From the NCBI GenBank assembly GCA_019694465.1, contig JAIBBV010000021.1, positions 1 through 53,510 of the forward strand: a DNA stretch of 53,510 bases, given 5' to 3'. A model generated the notes under the pieces. The model was not told where the DNA came from. It did no database searches and saw only the letters and a program-made list of their open reading frames with translations. Made by a program: the position numbers and the translations under genes. This DNA is from Oligoflexia bacterium. GTDB taxonomy: Bacteria > Bdellovibrionota_C > UBA2361 > JAFLCA01. Positions 16,944-25,732 of this stretch are shown here, one piece after another. Each line of letters begins with the position of its first letter. The first letter of the stretch is position 1.

Positions 16944-16986
16944 AAACCGGTGGTAGGCGGCCAGAATTTCAATTGAAGTGCTATCC

Positions 16987-17006
16987 TAAGGCGGCGCTTC
17001 GCCTTA
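16987..17006. promoter_or_regulatory. Inverted repeat TAAGGCG/CGCCTTA in a divergent promoter region
   Basis: A 7-bp stem with a 6-nt loop sits just before a -10-like TATACT ahead of the PH-domain gene. It is also about 70-90 bp upstream of the predicted flgF-operon start. It could be an operator for the plus-strand gene or an activator site for the sigma-54 promoter. Confidence 0.35.
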
Positions 17007-17030
17007 TACTCCCAGGAAAACCGGCTACGT

Positions 17031-17609
17031 ATGAGCTATTATCCAAGCTTCAAAGACATCATCAGCGCCCCCGATAAAAATCGGCTTTTAGAGGTTCGTA
17101 GGTCGCTACTATCGATAATTCCCAATATCGTTTACTTCCTAATCTCATTGGGCATAGTTGGGCTTCTAGAGTACTACTTTTATGACGTAGAAATGCCCGA
17201 TGTCCCGGTCATTCGTCATCTCTCTCTTCGGTGGTTAGCTATCATTCCAATTATTTTCCTGCTCGAGGTTTTCCGCCGTTACCACAACGATCTTTACATA
17301 TTTGCCGACCACCGCCTCACTCACCTTGAAGGGCGGCTTTCGCTATCTTACAGCGTACCGATGATCAACTACTCAGACGTACGAGCAATCGTTGTCGATC
17401 AGGACATCTTTGGCAGAATTTTGGACTACGGAACGATCGCGATTGGGACCGCTGCAGTGGACGGCAATGAACTCATAATGCATGGAGTTCGAGCTCCAGT
17501 TGAGCTAGCTAGCATAGTAGATGAGTTTAGAAACCACAGTAAGTCGCAACGCGCAGACGAGCGAAAAAGCATGTCCTCTCGCGGGCTTACCTCCTCCTCC
17601 AAAGACTAG
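17031..17609 (+). CDS. Bacterial PH-domain membrane protein (bPH2/YdbS-like)
   Basis: A 192-residue protein with two membrane helices (about 25-46 and 66-84) followed by a bPH2-like domain (about 90-170) holding the pattern LYIFADHRLTHLEGRLSLSYSVPMINYSDVRAIVVDQDIFGRILDYGTIAIGT. This is the usual layout of the YdbS/YdbT class, whose biochemical role is poorly known. The C-terminal 20 residues are hydrophilic. It is divergent from the flgF operon and 120 bp before a response-regulator gene on the same strand. Confidence 0.7.
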   Translation: MSYYPSFKDIISAPDKNRLLEVRRSLLSIIPNIVYFLISLGIVGLLEYYFYDVEMPDVPVIRHLSLRWLAIIPIIFLLEVFRRYHNDLYIFADHRLTHLEGRLSLSYSVPMINYSDVRAIVVDQDIFGRILDYGTIAIGTAAVDGNELIMHGVRAPVELASIVDEFRNHSKSQRADERKSMSSRGLTSSSKD

Positions 17610-17729
17610 CCGGACAAACCTAGGCCAGGGCTCAAGAAATCTTACGAATATGTCGTATATGCAAATAAGAGTTTTACCGAGCAGCGGTAAAGGCTCGCCA
17701 CTTGTGATTTGTCTTTTGAAGAGCTGCCT

Positions 17730-18374
17730 ATGATTAGTCTTATAGTCGCTGATGACCATGCCGTGCTACGCCAAGCTTTGTGTGAAATGCTTCGCAACCG
17801 CGCAGGAAAATATCAAGTCGTCGCCGAAGCGGCAGACGGAGAAGAGCTGGTGGGCTTATTGAAAACCCATAAACCAGATCTCGTAATTATGGACGTGGCG
17901 ATGCCAAAGCTTGATGGCTTGGCAGTTCTAGAGCGCCTCACCGTCGATGGAGCATTCCCGCCGGTTTTAGTGCTCTCAGCAAATGATGGTGGGCGCAATG
18001 TGAAAGCTGCGCTCAAGGCTGGCGCACGTGGTTTTGTTCCCAAAAACGCTGGAATTCAAGAACTTGAATTTGCGATTAATTCAATTCTCGAGGGGAAAAC
18101 TTATCTGAGCCCATCCATCACAACTTCACTCATGGGCCCTGGTGGGGCAAGTGATGCTGCACTAGATAATCCACTCTCTGTGCTCACCAAGCGCGAGTTG
18201 GAAATTTTGACCCATCTAGCAGATGGGAAACCAAATCGGGAAATTGGCAAGTTTCTACACATTAGCACGCGCACGGTAGACACCCATCGCAGCAATATCC
18301 TTAAGAAGCTTAAGGTCAAAACGAATGCTGAGTTGGTCAAGATCGCGATTAGCAATGGCCTGATCAAGGTCTAA
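17730..18374 (+). CDS. LuxR-family response regulator (NarL/FixJ type)
   Basis: A 214-residue two-domain regulator. The receiver (1-120) has the acidic pair D8-D9, phosphoacceptor D55 (IMDVAMP), S83 and K105. The C-terminal HTH (about 150-210) has LTKRELEILTHLADGKPNREIGKFLHISTRTVDTHRSNILKKL, the LuxR signature. ATG 17730 is chosen because GAAGAG lies 6 nt upstream and the sequence starts directly with the first receiver strand; an in-frame TTG 21 bp earlier is less likely. No cognate kinase is adjacent. Confidence 0.93.
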   Translation: MISLIVADDHAVLRQALCEMLRNRAGKYQVVAEAADGEELVGLLKTHKPDLVIMDVAMPKLDGLAVLERLTVDGAFPPVLVLSANDGGRNVKAALKAGARGFVPKNAGIQELEFAINSILEGKTYLSPSITTSLMGPGGASDAALDNPLSVLTKRELEILTHLADGKPNREIGKFLHISTRTVDTHRSNILKKLKVKTNAELVKIAISNGLIKV

Positions 18375-18416
18375 AAGCGGTCTCAATAGCACTAGCAACG
18401 GAGCTTCCCTTCCCCA

Positions 18417-18432
18417 GCTTGGAAAGCCAAGC
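18417..18432. repeat. Hairpin after the response-regulator gene
   Basis: GCTTGG-aaag-CCAAGC forms a 6-bp stem with a tetraloop, 43 bp after the stop. There is no T-run, so it is a possible but weak terminator. Confidence 0.3.
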
Positions 18433-18491
18433 GGCTATCCTCTTGCGCGTTGATAGTATGGCCTAACGGTCCCAAAGAAGTAGGATCATAA

Positions 18492-18512
18492 AGCCTAATC
18501 CGCTACTAGGCT
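18492..18512. promoter_or_regulatory. Inverted repeat, candidate TetR operator
   Basis: AGCCTA-N9-TAGGCT, a 21-bp site with 6-bp arms, lies 24 bp before the putative TTG start of the TetR-type gene. Size and position fit an autoregulatory TetR-family operator, by inference only. Confidence 0.35.
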
Positions 18513-18536
18513 GGCCTGCTGCGCGGCAGTTGACCT

Positions 18537-19202
18537 TTGGATGCAGGCGAGTTATTTCAACATGTTATGAAACAAGATAAGCCGGCGAATCTGGTTAGTT
18601 TGCTTAAAGATACGGAATTTACCTCCTATTCGCCGCGTCAGCGTATTCTAGCTGCAGCGCTCAAACTGTTTGTCGAGCAGGGATACTTCAACACAAACGT
18701 GCCAGACTTGAGTCGTGAAAGTAAGTGCAGTGTCGGGTCGATTTATCATAATTTCAAAAACAAAGAAGAAGTCGCTAGTGCTCTGTATCAAGAAGGCATC
18801 TCCTCGTTCCGACGTGCTCTGCAAGAGTCGGTTGGTGCTACTACTGATGTAGAGAAATTGATCAAAACGTTAGTGCGCTCGTTTCTCGAGTTTTCCGAGG
18901 TAAACTTTCAACTTTCTAAGTATATTTGGCTTTGTCGCCACAATGAGTTTATGGGCGGTGTTATCAAGCACCCCACCATGGTTGGATTTGATCGTTTAGG
19001 TCGCACTCTGACAAGAGTACTTAAGGCTGGCATCCGAGATGGCAAGGTACGCGATGTGCGTGCAAACATTCTATGGAGCATTATATTCGGTGTCCCACTA
19101 GCATACGTCCGTGACTGGCTAGATGGGTACAACACAGAACCTCCACGTAAAGTAGCGGATGAGATTGCTGAATGCTGCTGGCGGGCACTTAAGGCCTCGT
19201 AA
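18537..19202 (+). CDS. TetR-family transcriptional regulator
   Basis: A 221-residue protein with an AcrR-type HTH at about 35-80: RQRILAAALKLFVEQGYFNTNVPDLSRESKCSVGSIYHNFKNKEEVASALY. The C-terminal helical domain (90-220) would bind a ligand, unknown here. The start is uncertain: the frame opens with TTG 18537 and the first in-frame ATG is at 18567, neither with a clear ribosome-binding site. The N-terminal 30 residues before the HTH are longer than usual. No obvious target such as a pump lies adjacent. Confidence 0.88.
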   Translation: MDAGELFQHVMKQDKPANLVSLLKDTEFTSYSPRQRILAAALKLFVEQGYFNTNVPDLSRESKCSVGSIYHNFKNKEEVASALYQEGISSFRRALQESVGATTDVEKLIKTLVRSFLEFSEVNFQLSKYIWLCRHNEFMGGVIKHPTMVGFDRLGRTLTRVLKAGIRDGKVRDVRANILWSIIFGVPLAYVRDWLDGYNTEPPRKVADEIAECCWRALKAS

Positions 19203-19227
19203 TCGGTGGCTAATTAGCCGAATTTTG

Positions 19228-19385
19228 TTCTGTCGTTTGTCTTCTGTCGTTTGTCTCAGAGACCGCGCGCAAGTCTGACAATTATGGTAAGTTACTGAAA
19301 CGCAATTAATCGGCGAATCGCTGCAAGTGTTGCGTAAGATTCGCTTCTCGCGTCATTCCTAATTCACGCGCGGTCTCTGAGACAA
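19228..19385. mobile_element. Small non-autonomous inverted-repeat element (REP/MITE-like)
   Basis: A 19-bp perfect inverted repeat (TTGTCTCAGAGACCGCGCG at 19251-19269, its complement at 19367-19385) bounds 135 bp. It encloses a second inverted repeat, GCGAATC (19313-19319)/GATTCGC (19338-19344). A 14-bp unit TTCTGTCGTTTGTC is repeated twice just before it (19228-19255). The core CTCAGAGACCGCGC is the same as the repeats in front of the RAYT gene at 41801, so this is probably a derivative moved by that enzyme family. It sits between two convergent genes, the usual place for REP elements, and might also act as a two-way terminator. Confidence 0.65.
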
Positions 19386-19391
19386 GTATTC

Positions 19392-21095
19392 TTAACTACA
19401 GTTGAGCTGAGCGCTCACTTGTTGCTTTAGCGCTGTTTCCGCGCTAGGCGCTTGCCATGCGTTGAGCAGCCCGCGCATCTCAGCTATGGCTGCTCCGACT
19501 TCGGGCACATCACACGGTCGAATCTGATTTCTACTCATCAGAAAACGTAGCGCTTGAATCGCCTGAACATTTCCCGGGTCGTAATTAAGCAGCCTGAGCC
19601 ACTCAGTAGCCGCCGCAGATGGTAGCCCCAAGTCGCTTAACACCAATCCAAGATGGAAGCGCGCTTGATCAAAATTCGGTCTAATTTTCAGCGCGCGCTC
19701 AAACAATTCCCTAGCTTCTGCAACTCGCCCACGTCTTGCACGAAATGAACCTAAATTATTCAGCGCTTCGGGATAGGTCGGATTCAATCGAGCTGCCTCT
19801 TCAAAATGCTGCCCAGCCCCATCAAGATCGCCTTGAGCATCAAGCGCAGTCCCTATATTTGTATGCGCCATGAAGTTGTCAGGCGCCACCTCCAACGTGT
19901 GCGTAAATAGTGCCACGCTATCACGCCAATAGCCCAAATTGGCCCTAAGCATGGAGGCACAAATCAAAAGCACACAAACGCTTACTGAAAGCGCTACCTT
20001 CGGAGATCGACCTGCGTTCAATATATCCGCTGCCAGCCATACACCACCCCAAGCCACACCAACATGGGGAAGATAGGTCCAACGATCTGCAAATGTCTGG
20101 CCACCAATACTTACAAACCCAAGCAGCGGGAGTAGTGAAACCAAGAACCAACCCCACGCAAACAGGCAATATGGGCGACTAGCAGCATCGCGTAGCGCTA
20201 AAACTGTAATAGCCAAAATGCCACACGTCGCACCCGCCGCCACTCCCGGCGCATATCGGACGAATGGATAAAAAACTCCGAATCCAGTCGGCCAAAAAAA
20301 CTTACCCAAATAGGCAAGACAGCCCACAGCCGCAGTCGCAATTCGATCGCTGAGTGATATTTCTGAGATCGAACGTAAACCATCTCCAGCCTGCTGCGCT
20401 GCAAGTACAGCAAAACCAAATATAAGACTAATCAGCAAGAATGGAATTTTTTCTAGCACAGCCGCCCAGGAAAAGCGTCGCAGCGGCCACAGGTCGAGCA
20501 ACAGCAATAGAATGGGCAACGTCACAAAAGTTGGTTTGGCTAACAAGGAGGCACAAAATAGTAGCCCTACCCCCGACCAAAGCACGATCCTGAATCTGGC
20601 TCCTCTAACGGCGATGACATAAAGGCACATCGCACTGAGTCCAAAAAACATGCTAAGCACATCTTTGCGCTCACTAATCCAGGCCACAGACTCAATTCGC
20701 ATTGGATGCAGACCAAACAATGCTGCTGCTATTGCAGCCATAAATGGATTGCCGCTCGATATACTAATCAGCAAGAAAAGGAGTCCCACGTTCACTGCAT
20801 GAATTAAGGCATTGGCTAAATGCTGAGGCCCCGGAACCAGTCCAAAGAGCTGAACGTCCAACATATGCGATAGCCAAGTGAGCGGATGCCAATGCCCACT
20901 ACTACGATCGCTAAAAGCGTAAGCCAGCCCATCCATTGTTAGGCCACGCGACACCACAGGGTTCTTATACACATACAGCGGATCATCGAAATTGATAAAG
21001 TCAAAGTTACCCACAGGCCAAAAGCACGCAGCTACTAGAGCTACCAATATAGGCAGCACACAGAGAGGCACAAACTCTTCTCGCGAAAGCTTCAT
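19392..21095 (-). CDS. TMTC-like GT-C glycosyltransferase with C-terminal TPRs
   Basis: A 567-residue protein. The N-terminal ~390 residues hold about ten membrane helices with the GT-C pattern seen in TMTC/PMT-like proteins: an Asp-Asp pair in the first outer loop (FINFDDPLYV, D37-D38), HPLTWLSHMLD, and HPMRIESVAWISERKDVLS. The C-terminal ~130 residues form three or four TPR repeats (NFMAHTNIGTALDAQGDLDGAGQHFEEAARLNP and following). The role is probably transfer of a lipid-linked sugar to proteins outside the membrane; substrate unknown. It overlaps the radical SAM gene by 4 bp. Confidence 0.8.
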   Translation of the reverse strand: MKLSREEFVPLCVLPILVALVAACFWPVGNFDFINFDDPLYVYKNPVVSRGLTMDGLAYAFSDRSSGHWHPLTWLSHMLDVQLFGLVPGPQHLANALIHAVNVGLLFLLISISSGNPFMAAIAAALFGLHPMRIESVAWISERKDVLSMFFGLSAMCLYVIAVRGARFRIVLWSGVGLLFCASLLAKPTFVTLPILLLLLDLWPLRRFSWAAVLEKIPFLLISLIFGFAVLAAQQAGDGLRSISEISLSDRIATAAVGCLAYLGKFFWPTGFGVFYPFVRYAPGVAAGATCGILAITVLALRDAASRPYCLFAWGWFLVSLLPLLGFVSIGGQTFADRWTYLPHVGVAWGGVWLAADILNAGRSPKVALSVSVCVLLICASMLRANLGYWRDSVALFTHTLEVAPDNFMAHTNIGTALDAQGDLDGAGQHFEEAARLNPTYPEALNNLGSFRARRGRVAEARELFERALKIRPNFDQARFHLGLVLSDLGLPSAAATEWLRLLNYDPGNVQAIQALRFLMSRNQIRPCDVPEVGAAIAEMRGLLNAWQAPSAETALKQQVSAQLNCS

Positions 21096-22525
21096 GCAAC
21101 CAACAATGACTTAAGTTGCGCAGCACCAACTTGAATGTAGTTCATCATTTCAGCCGGGCTACGAGTTTGACGCAGAGTTCGCGCAATTAAGGAAGGACGG
21201 CAGTAAAAGCTACGCAGTATTCGTTTGCGCATTCTTTGCAAGTCATCAATACTCAAAAAGTTGGTCGCCATAACCGGCACTGAGTATGCCTGCTCCGGAA
21301 AATATCCTGGGGCGATAAGTTTTTGCTCTTCTGCGCTGGCCCTGAGGGCCGTGCCTGGAAATGGATATGGGTAGAAAACTTCAAGCACATCGGGGTCAAG
21401 TTTAAGTGCAAACGAACGCTGCGCCTCAATGCTTTGCAAATTATCCCAAGGAAATCCAATCATAAGATAAACGCTAGATCTAATGCCCACACTTCGCAGC
21501 AATTTAACAGCAGCAAATGCATCATCAACCTTAGCGCGCTTTGCGATGCGATCCAGTGTGGCCTGATCTCCGGACTCAACTCCCAAAGCTACAATCCAAC
21601 AACCAGCAGCTTTCATAGCCCGCAACATTCGCTCGGAAATTGTGTCTACCCGTGAGTTACAGGCCCAGGCTATGTCCAACTTAGAAGCTTGCACAGCTTC
21701 ACAAAACTCCAATACCCACTTCTCATTCTGGGTAAACAGCTCTGAGCGAAAGAGAAAATTCCTAATTCCAAAGCGTTCGATACAAAACCGTATTTCATCC
21801 AAAACATTTAGCACTGAGCGATATCGATTCTTTGTGCCTGCTACTTGATTGGCTAGGCAATACACACAATGGAAAGGGCAACCGCGATTTGTAACAAGCG
21901 TTGTCTGCACTTCCGCTGTGTCTGGGCGGACATACAGCGCATTATTGGTCAGATGTCGCGCGGGAAACGGCAATGAATCCAAATCTGTCTCAAACGGGCG
22001 ATCAGGATTACGAACAACCTGCCCGTCCTGCCTACGCCACGAGATTCCTGGAACCAAGGCATGCTCAACTCCTGATGCAAGTTCGTAACAAGCCTTCTCT
22101 ATCTCTCCTCGCAAAGCAACATCCACGCTGGAATGAGCACTCAACACCTCGAGGTCAAGTACATTAAAGTGAGCGCCCTTAACTAAGACTCGAGCAGTTG
22201 GCAAATGCTGTCTTACAAAGCTGGCCGACTGCATGTCCTTGTACAAGGAAACTGTAGTGCAACTCAACAACACATCGTTTGGTTGAAATTCATTCAGATC
22301 TTTAGCGAAGCGTTGCCAATCCCAGCCTTCTGCGGGGTAATCTACTAGTCTCACCTCCGCCCCGGCCTGCTCAAAGGCCCCAGCCGCATACATTAGGTCG
22401 ACTGGTGGCCTTAGCGCGATTGTTTTCAAATTTTCAATCGGCGTTTGACAGCGATCTTCTCGCACAAGTCTCCCGGTAGGGGGCACAACGCAAAACACCT
22501 TTCGACGGCCAAAAGAGCTGTTCAT
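21092..22525 (-). CDS. B12-binding-domain radical SAM protein
   Basis: Called from ATG 22525 (MNSSFGRRKVFCVVPPTGR), giving 477 residues. The longer frame to 22693 would overlap the divergent gene and add unlikely sequence. The N-terminal part (to ~170) looks like a cobalamin-binding Rossmann domain (DLMYAAGAFEQAGAEVRLVDYPAE). The radical SAM core has the CxxxCxxC cluster ligand motif in NRGCPFHCVYCLAN and later VALGVESGDQATLDRIAKR. Members modify lipids, cofactors or peptides; the substrate here is unknown. Coupling to the TMTC-like gene suggests work on the same envelope product. Confidence 0.82.
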   Translation of the reverse strand: MNSSFGRRKVFCVVPPTGRLVREDRCQTPIENLKTIALRPPVDLMYAAGAFEQAGAEVRLVDYPAEGWDWQRFAKDLNEFQPNDVLLSCTTVSLYKDMQSASFVRQHLPTARVLVKGAHFNVLDLEVLSAHSSVDVALRGEIEKACYELASGVEHALVPGISWRRQDGQVVRNPDRPFETDLDSLPFPARHLTNNALYVRPDTAEVQTTLVTNRGCPFHCVYCLANQVAGTKNRYRSVLNVLDEIRFCIERFGIRNFLFRSELFTQNEKWVLEFCEAVQASKLDIAWACNSRVDTISERMLRAMKAAGCWIVALGVESGDQATLDRIAKRAKVDDAFAAVKLLRSVGIRSSVYLMIGFPWDNLQSIEAQRSFALKLDPDVLEVFYPYPFPGTALRASAEEQKLIAPGYFPEQAYSVPVMATNFLSIDDLQRMRKRILRSFYCRPSLIARTLRQTRSPAEMMNYIQVGAAQLKSLLVA

Positions 22526-22675
22526 AATTGCAGTTAACTTATCAAACCCAACAACATAGTGAGTACACGCTGCATCTATTTTGTGTAACAGTACTATTCG
22601 TCGGGCTGCGTGTTGAAGGCTACCAGCATATAACCATTCGCTGCTCCAAGGTATTCTATTATTGCACGCTATAGC

Positions 22676-25600
22676 ATGGGTAGAGACAAGCACCAGCTTA
22701 ACTATAATATCCTAATCTCTTACTTTCCTGCGGTTCTAGCGGCTCTAAGTCTATTTATCGCTACTCCGCTTTGGGCTTTAGGGGGAAATGATTCGTCCCC
22801 TAGCACAAAGGTCAATCAAGACTCTAACACTTGCCAAGATACTATCGTCTCCGCAAGCCGAACATACATAACCTCGCGCGCCCAGGCCATCAGTGACTGC
22901 ATTTCAGCATTCATCGCTTGCGACGAACAGGCCAATGCAACCGCAGCTGATAACTGCCGAGGCGCACTATTAATTCGCAATACTGGTGCTTGTGCAGAGG
23001 GCTATCTTGATTCCGGCAATAGCACCATGGGTAGCGTCTCGCGAGCGGTTTTCACCAATGGTTCAGTTGCACTGCTCGATACTGCGCTGCGCACGCTGAC
23101 TTCGGCAGTCGCAACAAACTGCTTTCTTTCAGGCTCACCCGATTTGAGTCTATCTTCGACTGGCCTGGGCTTTAGTCCAACACCTGTAGACAAGTTTCAG
23201 CTCGTGGATCAACTCAATAGCGTCCCTGGAGGCCTCTCTTGTCAGGCAAACCAAGCTATCAGTGTCAATACACCGCTGCTGAACGACGTAGTAGCTCGAC
23301 TTTGGGTATTTCATAATAGTTGTGTTGTTGTCGATGGAGGCTACACACTCTACACCAGCTGTACAGTTGACTCACAGTGTGGGGCAACCGCCGGGAAATG
23401 CGGGAAGATAGCCGCGGCCCTTGGCACTCATGAAGATCAGACTCTTCCGCTTTGCCCCCAAGACTGCCAACCAGGGAGTATGCGTGACCCTCTAACAGGA
23501 CTTTGCTCTACTTGTCCTGGTGGCTACTTCTCAAGTGCATTAAATGCCTCTTCCTGCACGGCTTGCCCGCAAGGCAGTAGCTCTCTGCCAGGCGCCTCTG
23601 CTTGCTCCCCCTGCGAAGCTGGCCAATTTTCATCGCGGGAGGGCACTAGCCTGTGCTTCCAATGCAATACCGGCTCATATTCATCATCCGGCGCTACCTC
23701 CTGCACCGCATGCTCACCTGGTCAGTTTGGTGGTACAGCCCAGGCTGTTTCCTGCCTTGACTGCGGAAAGGGCACTTACTCTTCAAGCTATGGGGCCACG
23801 ATCTGCGATCGCTGCTCAGCCGGAAGCTATGCAGGCTCATTGGGTTCTACTTCCTGCACTCTTTGCAGCGCCGGTTCGCACGCTCCAATTGAAGGGCTTG
23901 AAGCGTGCATTGATTGCCCCGCTGGATCGTATAGCAACAAGGGCGCAACCTCATGTACCGCTTGCCCCGCAGGATTCAAGTCAAATACTGGAGCTTCCTC
24001 TTGTTCTCAGTGTAGCGCTGGAAGTGCATCAGCCTTAAGCGGAGTAGCTGATTGCCCAGCCTGCGCCCCAGGCCATTACGCTTCAAATGCTGGAGCGACA
24101 ATTTGCTCAGCCTGCGCTGCTGGCACTTACGCCAGTACTTTAGGCAGCACATCTTGCTCGCAATGCTCGGCTGGCACCTATCAACCAGCCTCTGGCGGAA
24201 TCGCTTGCGTAAACTGCCCCGCTGGGACTTTTTCAGGCAGTGGCGCTGGAAGCTGCACCCAATGTCCACCGGGCTTTTACTCCGGAGCTGGAGAAACGTT
24301 ATGTTCGCCCTGTGTAGTTGGAAAGTACATGAGCTCTTATGGGGCTAGCGCATGCCTTGATTGCCCTGTCGGAACATTTACAGGGCAATCCGGATCTACC
24401 TCCTGCAGCGCCTGCCCTGCTGGCACTATAACAAGCTCAAGCGGGTCAAGCAGCTGCACCCCTTGCAATTCAGGAACGTTTGCCAACGCTGGCGCTAGCG
24501 CCTGTCAGGACTGCCCTCTTGGGACGGTCTCTGGTGCGACAGGAGCAGCAAACTGTTCCGCTTGTGGCCCTGGCACCTACTCGCCTACGAGTGCTGGCAC
24601 AACCTGCAGTGATTGTAGCCCTGGAACATACCAACCAGATAGTGGAGCTGCCGCCTGCATCAGTTGCCCGCCAGGCACATACTCAGACTCCCACGCCTCT
24701 CAATGTACTCCATGTCCGCTGGGTACATACTCCAGTGGCGGGCAAAACACTTGTAGCCCTTGTGCACTGGGATACTTTGCTCCAACCTTAGGATCCACTG
24801 CATGTGCCGCCTGTCCCCCAGGCACATTTACTGGCGTCACCGGTTCAGCCCAGTGCCTGCCGTGTCCAGCGGGTAAGTTTGCCTCTGACTCCGCCTCCTC
24901 TATTTGCACAAGTTGCCCAGCCGGTAAGTATAGTGTGGAGGGCCTTCAATCCTGCACCGACTGTCCGGCCGGAACTTTCACTAATGCCAGTGGAAGTTCT
25001 CAATGCACTCCTTGCAGCCCTGGTACATATGCCGCTGCTGCTGGCTCGACCACATGCACTAGTTGCTCAAGTAGGACTTATGCCCCTGTTGCTGGAGCAA
25101 TCGAATGCGCCAACTGTCCAATCGGCTACGTAGCTCAAACCGCATCAGCCGCTTGCTCCGCCTGCCCGCCAGGAACCTATAATAATGGAACTACCTCGAG
25201 CTGCCTACCCTGCTCTGCTGGACAATATAACTCAAGCTATGGTCAAAGTTCTTGTAGTAGTTGCGCACCAGGCACACGCAGCTCAAGTACTGGAGCATCT
25301 GGTTGTCCCTCCTGCGAGGCTGGAACTTATAGCGCTGCATTTGCTTCCACGACATGCACGACCTGCGCCGCCGATACATTCAGCCTCGGCCATGCTTCCT
25401 CGTGCGCTCCTTGTCCAAGTGGCTATTCTTCAAGCGCCGGGTCTTCTGCTTGTTCCCAAAGTGTTGGGTCTAGTGGCGCACCCACCCCAACCCAAACTTC
25501 CTCTGGCTCTACAGAAAAGCCTGTACTCTGCCCTGCTGGGTCTGCGCATTACGGAATAAAGAGTAGCATTTGTATGTTGTGCAAACCTGGGCGCTACGCG

Positions 25601-25729
25601 CCGGTGCCTGGCATGTCTCAGTGCCGGAGCTGTCCCAAAAATACCGTGGCAGCCAAGTTCGGATCCAAGGGTTGCTCTCCCTGCAAAACTGGCAAAAAGC
25701 CCAACAAATCAAGAACAGCCTGTATTTAG
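22676..25729 (+). CDS. Large secreted Cys-rich repeat protein (GCC2/GCC3-like, TNFR/ephrin-receptor-type repeats)
   Basis: A 1017-residue protein. Residues 1-35 form a signal peptide ending FIATPLWA. A Cys-containing N-terminal region (about 45-240) is followed by about 40 tandem copies (roughly 255-945) of a ~16-residue unit of the form CPAGTYSSGGATSCTAC. Such units match the GCC2/GCC3 pattern known mostly from eukaryotic extracellular proteins. A Ser/Pro/Thr stretch (~945-965) and a last Cys-rich block end the protein. Each unit likely holds two disulphides, giving a long stiff rod outside the cell. It is followed 3 bp later by the fibre-like gene. No sortase or membrane anchor is visible. 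Confidence 0.8.
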   Translation: MGRDKHQLNYNILISYFPAVLAALSLFIATPLWALGGNDSSPSTKVNQDSNTCQDTIVSASRTYITSRAQAISDCISAFIACDEQANATAADNCRGALLIRNTGACAEGYLDSGNSTMGSVSRAVFTNGSVALLDTALRTLTSAVATNCFLSGSPDLSLSSTGLGFSPTPVDKFQLVDQLNSVPGGLSCQANQAISVNTPLLNDVVARLWVFHNSCVVVDGGYTLYTSCTVDSQCGATAGKCGKIAAALGTHEDQTLPLCPQDCQPGSMRDPLTGLCSTCPGGYFSSALNASSCTACPQGSSSLPGASACSPCEAGQFSSREGTSLCFQCNTGSYSSSGATSCTACSPGQFGGTAQAVSCLDCGKGTYSSSYGATICDRCSAGSYAGSLGSTSCTLCSAGSHAPIEGLEACIDCPAGSYSNKGATSCTACPAGFKSNTGASSCSQCSAGSASALSGVADCPACAPGHYASNAGATICSACAAGTYASTLGSTSCSQCSAGTYQPASGGIACVNCPAGTFSGSGAGSCTQCPPGFYSGAGETLCSPCVVGKYMSSYGASACLDCPVGTFTGQSGSTSCSACPAGTITSSSGSSSCTPCNSGTFANAGASACQDCPLGTVSGATGAANCSACGPGTYSPTSAGTTCSDCSPGTYQPDSGAAACISCPPGTYSDSHASQCTPCPLGTYSSGGQNTCSPCALGYFAPTLGSTACAACPPGTFTGVTGSAQCLPCPAGKFASDSASSICTSCPAGKYSVEGLQSCTDCPAGTFTNASGSSQCTPCSPGTYAAAAGSTTCTSCSSRTYAPVAGAIECANCPIGYVAQTASAACSACPPGTYNNGTTSSCLPCSAGQYNSSYGQSSCSSCAPGTRSSSTGASGCPSCEAGTYSAAFASTTCTTCAADTFSLGHASSCAPCPSGYSSSAGSSACSQSVGSSGAPTPTQTSSGSTEKPVLCPAGSAHYGIKSSICMLCKPGRYAPVPGMSQCRSCPKNTVAAKFGSKGCSPCKTGKKPNKSRTACI

Positions 25730-25732
25730 GTA

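Noticed and set aside
23500..25500. CRISPR-like periodicity
   Set aside because: The repeats are degenerate, in-frame coding units of about 48 bp with no conserved spacer/repeat boundary, and there is no cas gene.
23540..25560. Alternative-frame reading frames within the Cys-rich repeat gene (both strands)
   Set aside because: They arise from the periodic repeat composition; the signal-peptide-bearing frame explains the sequence.
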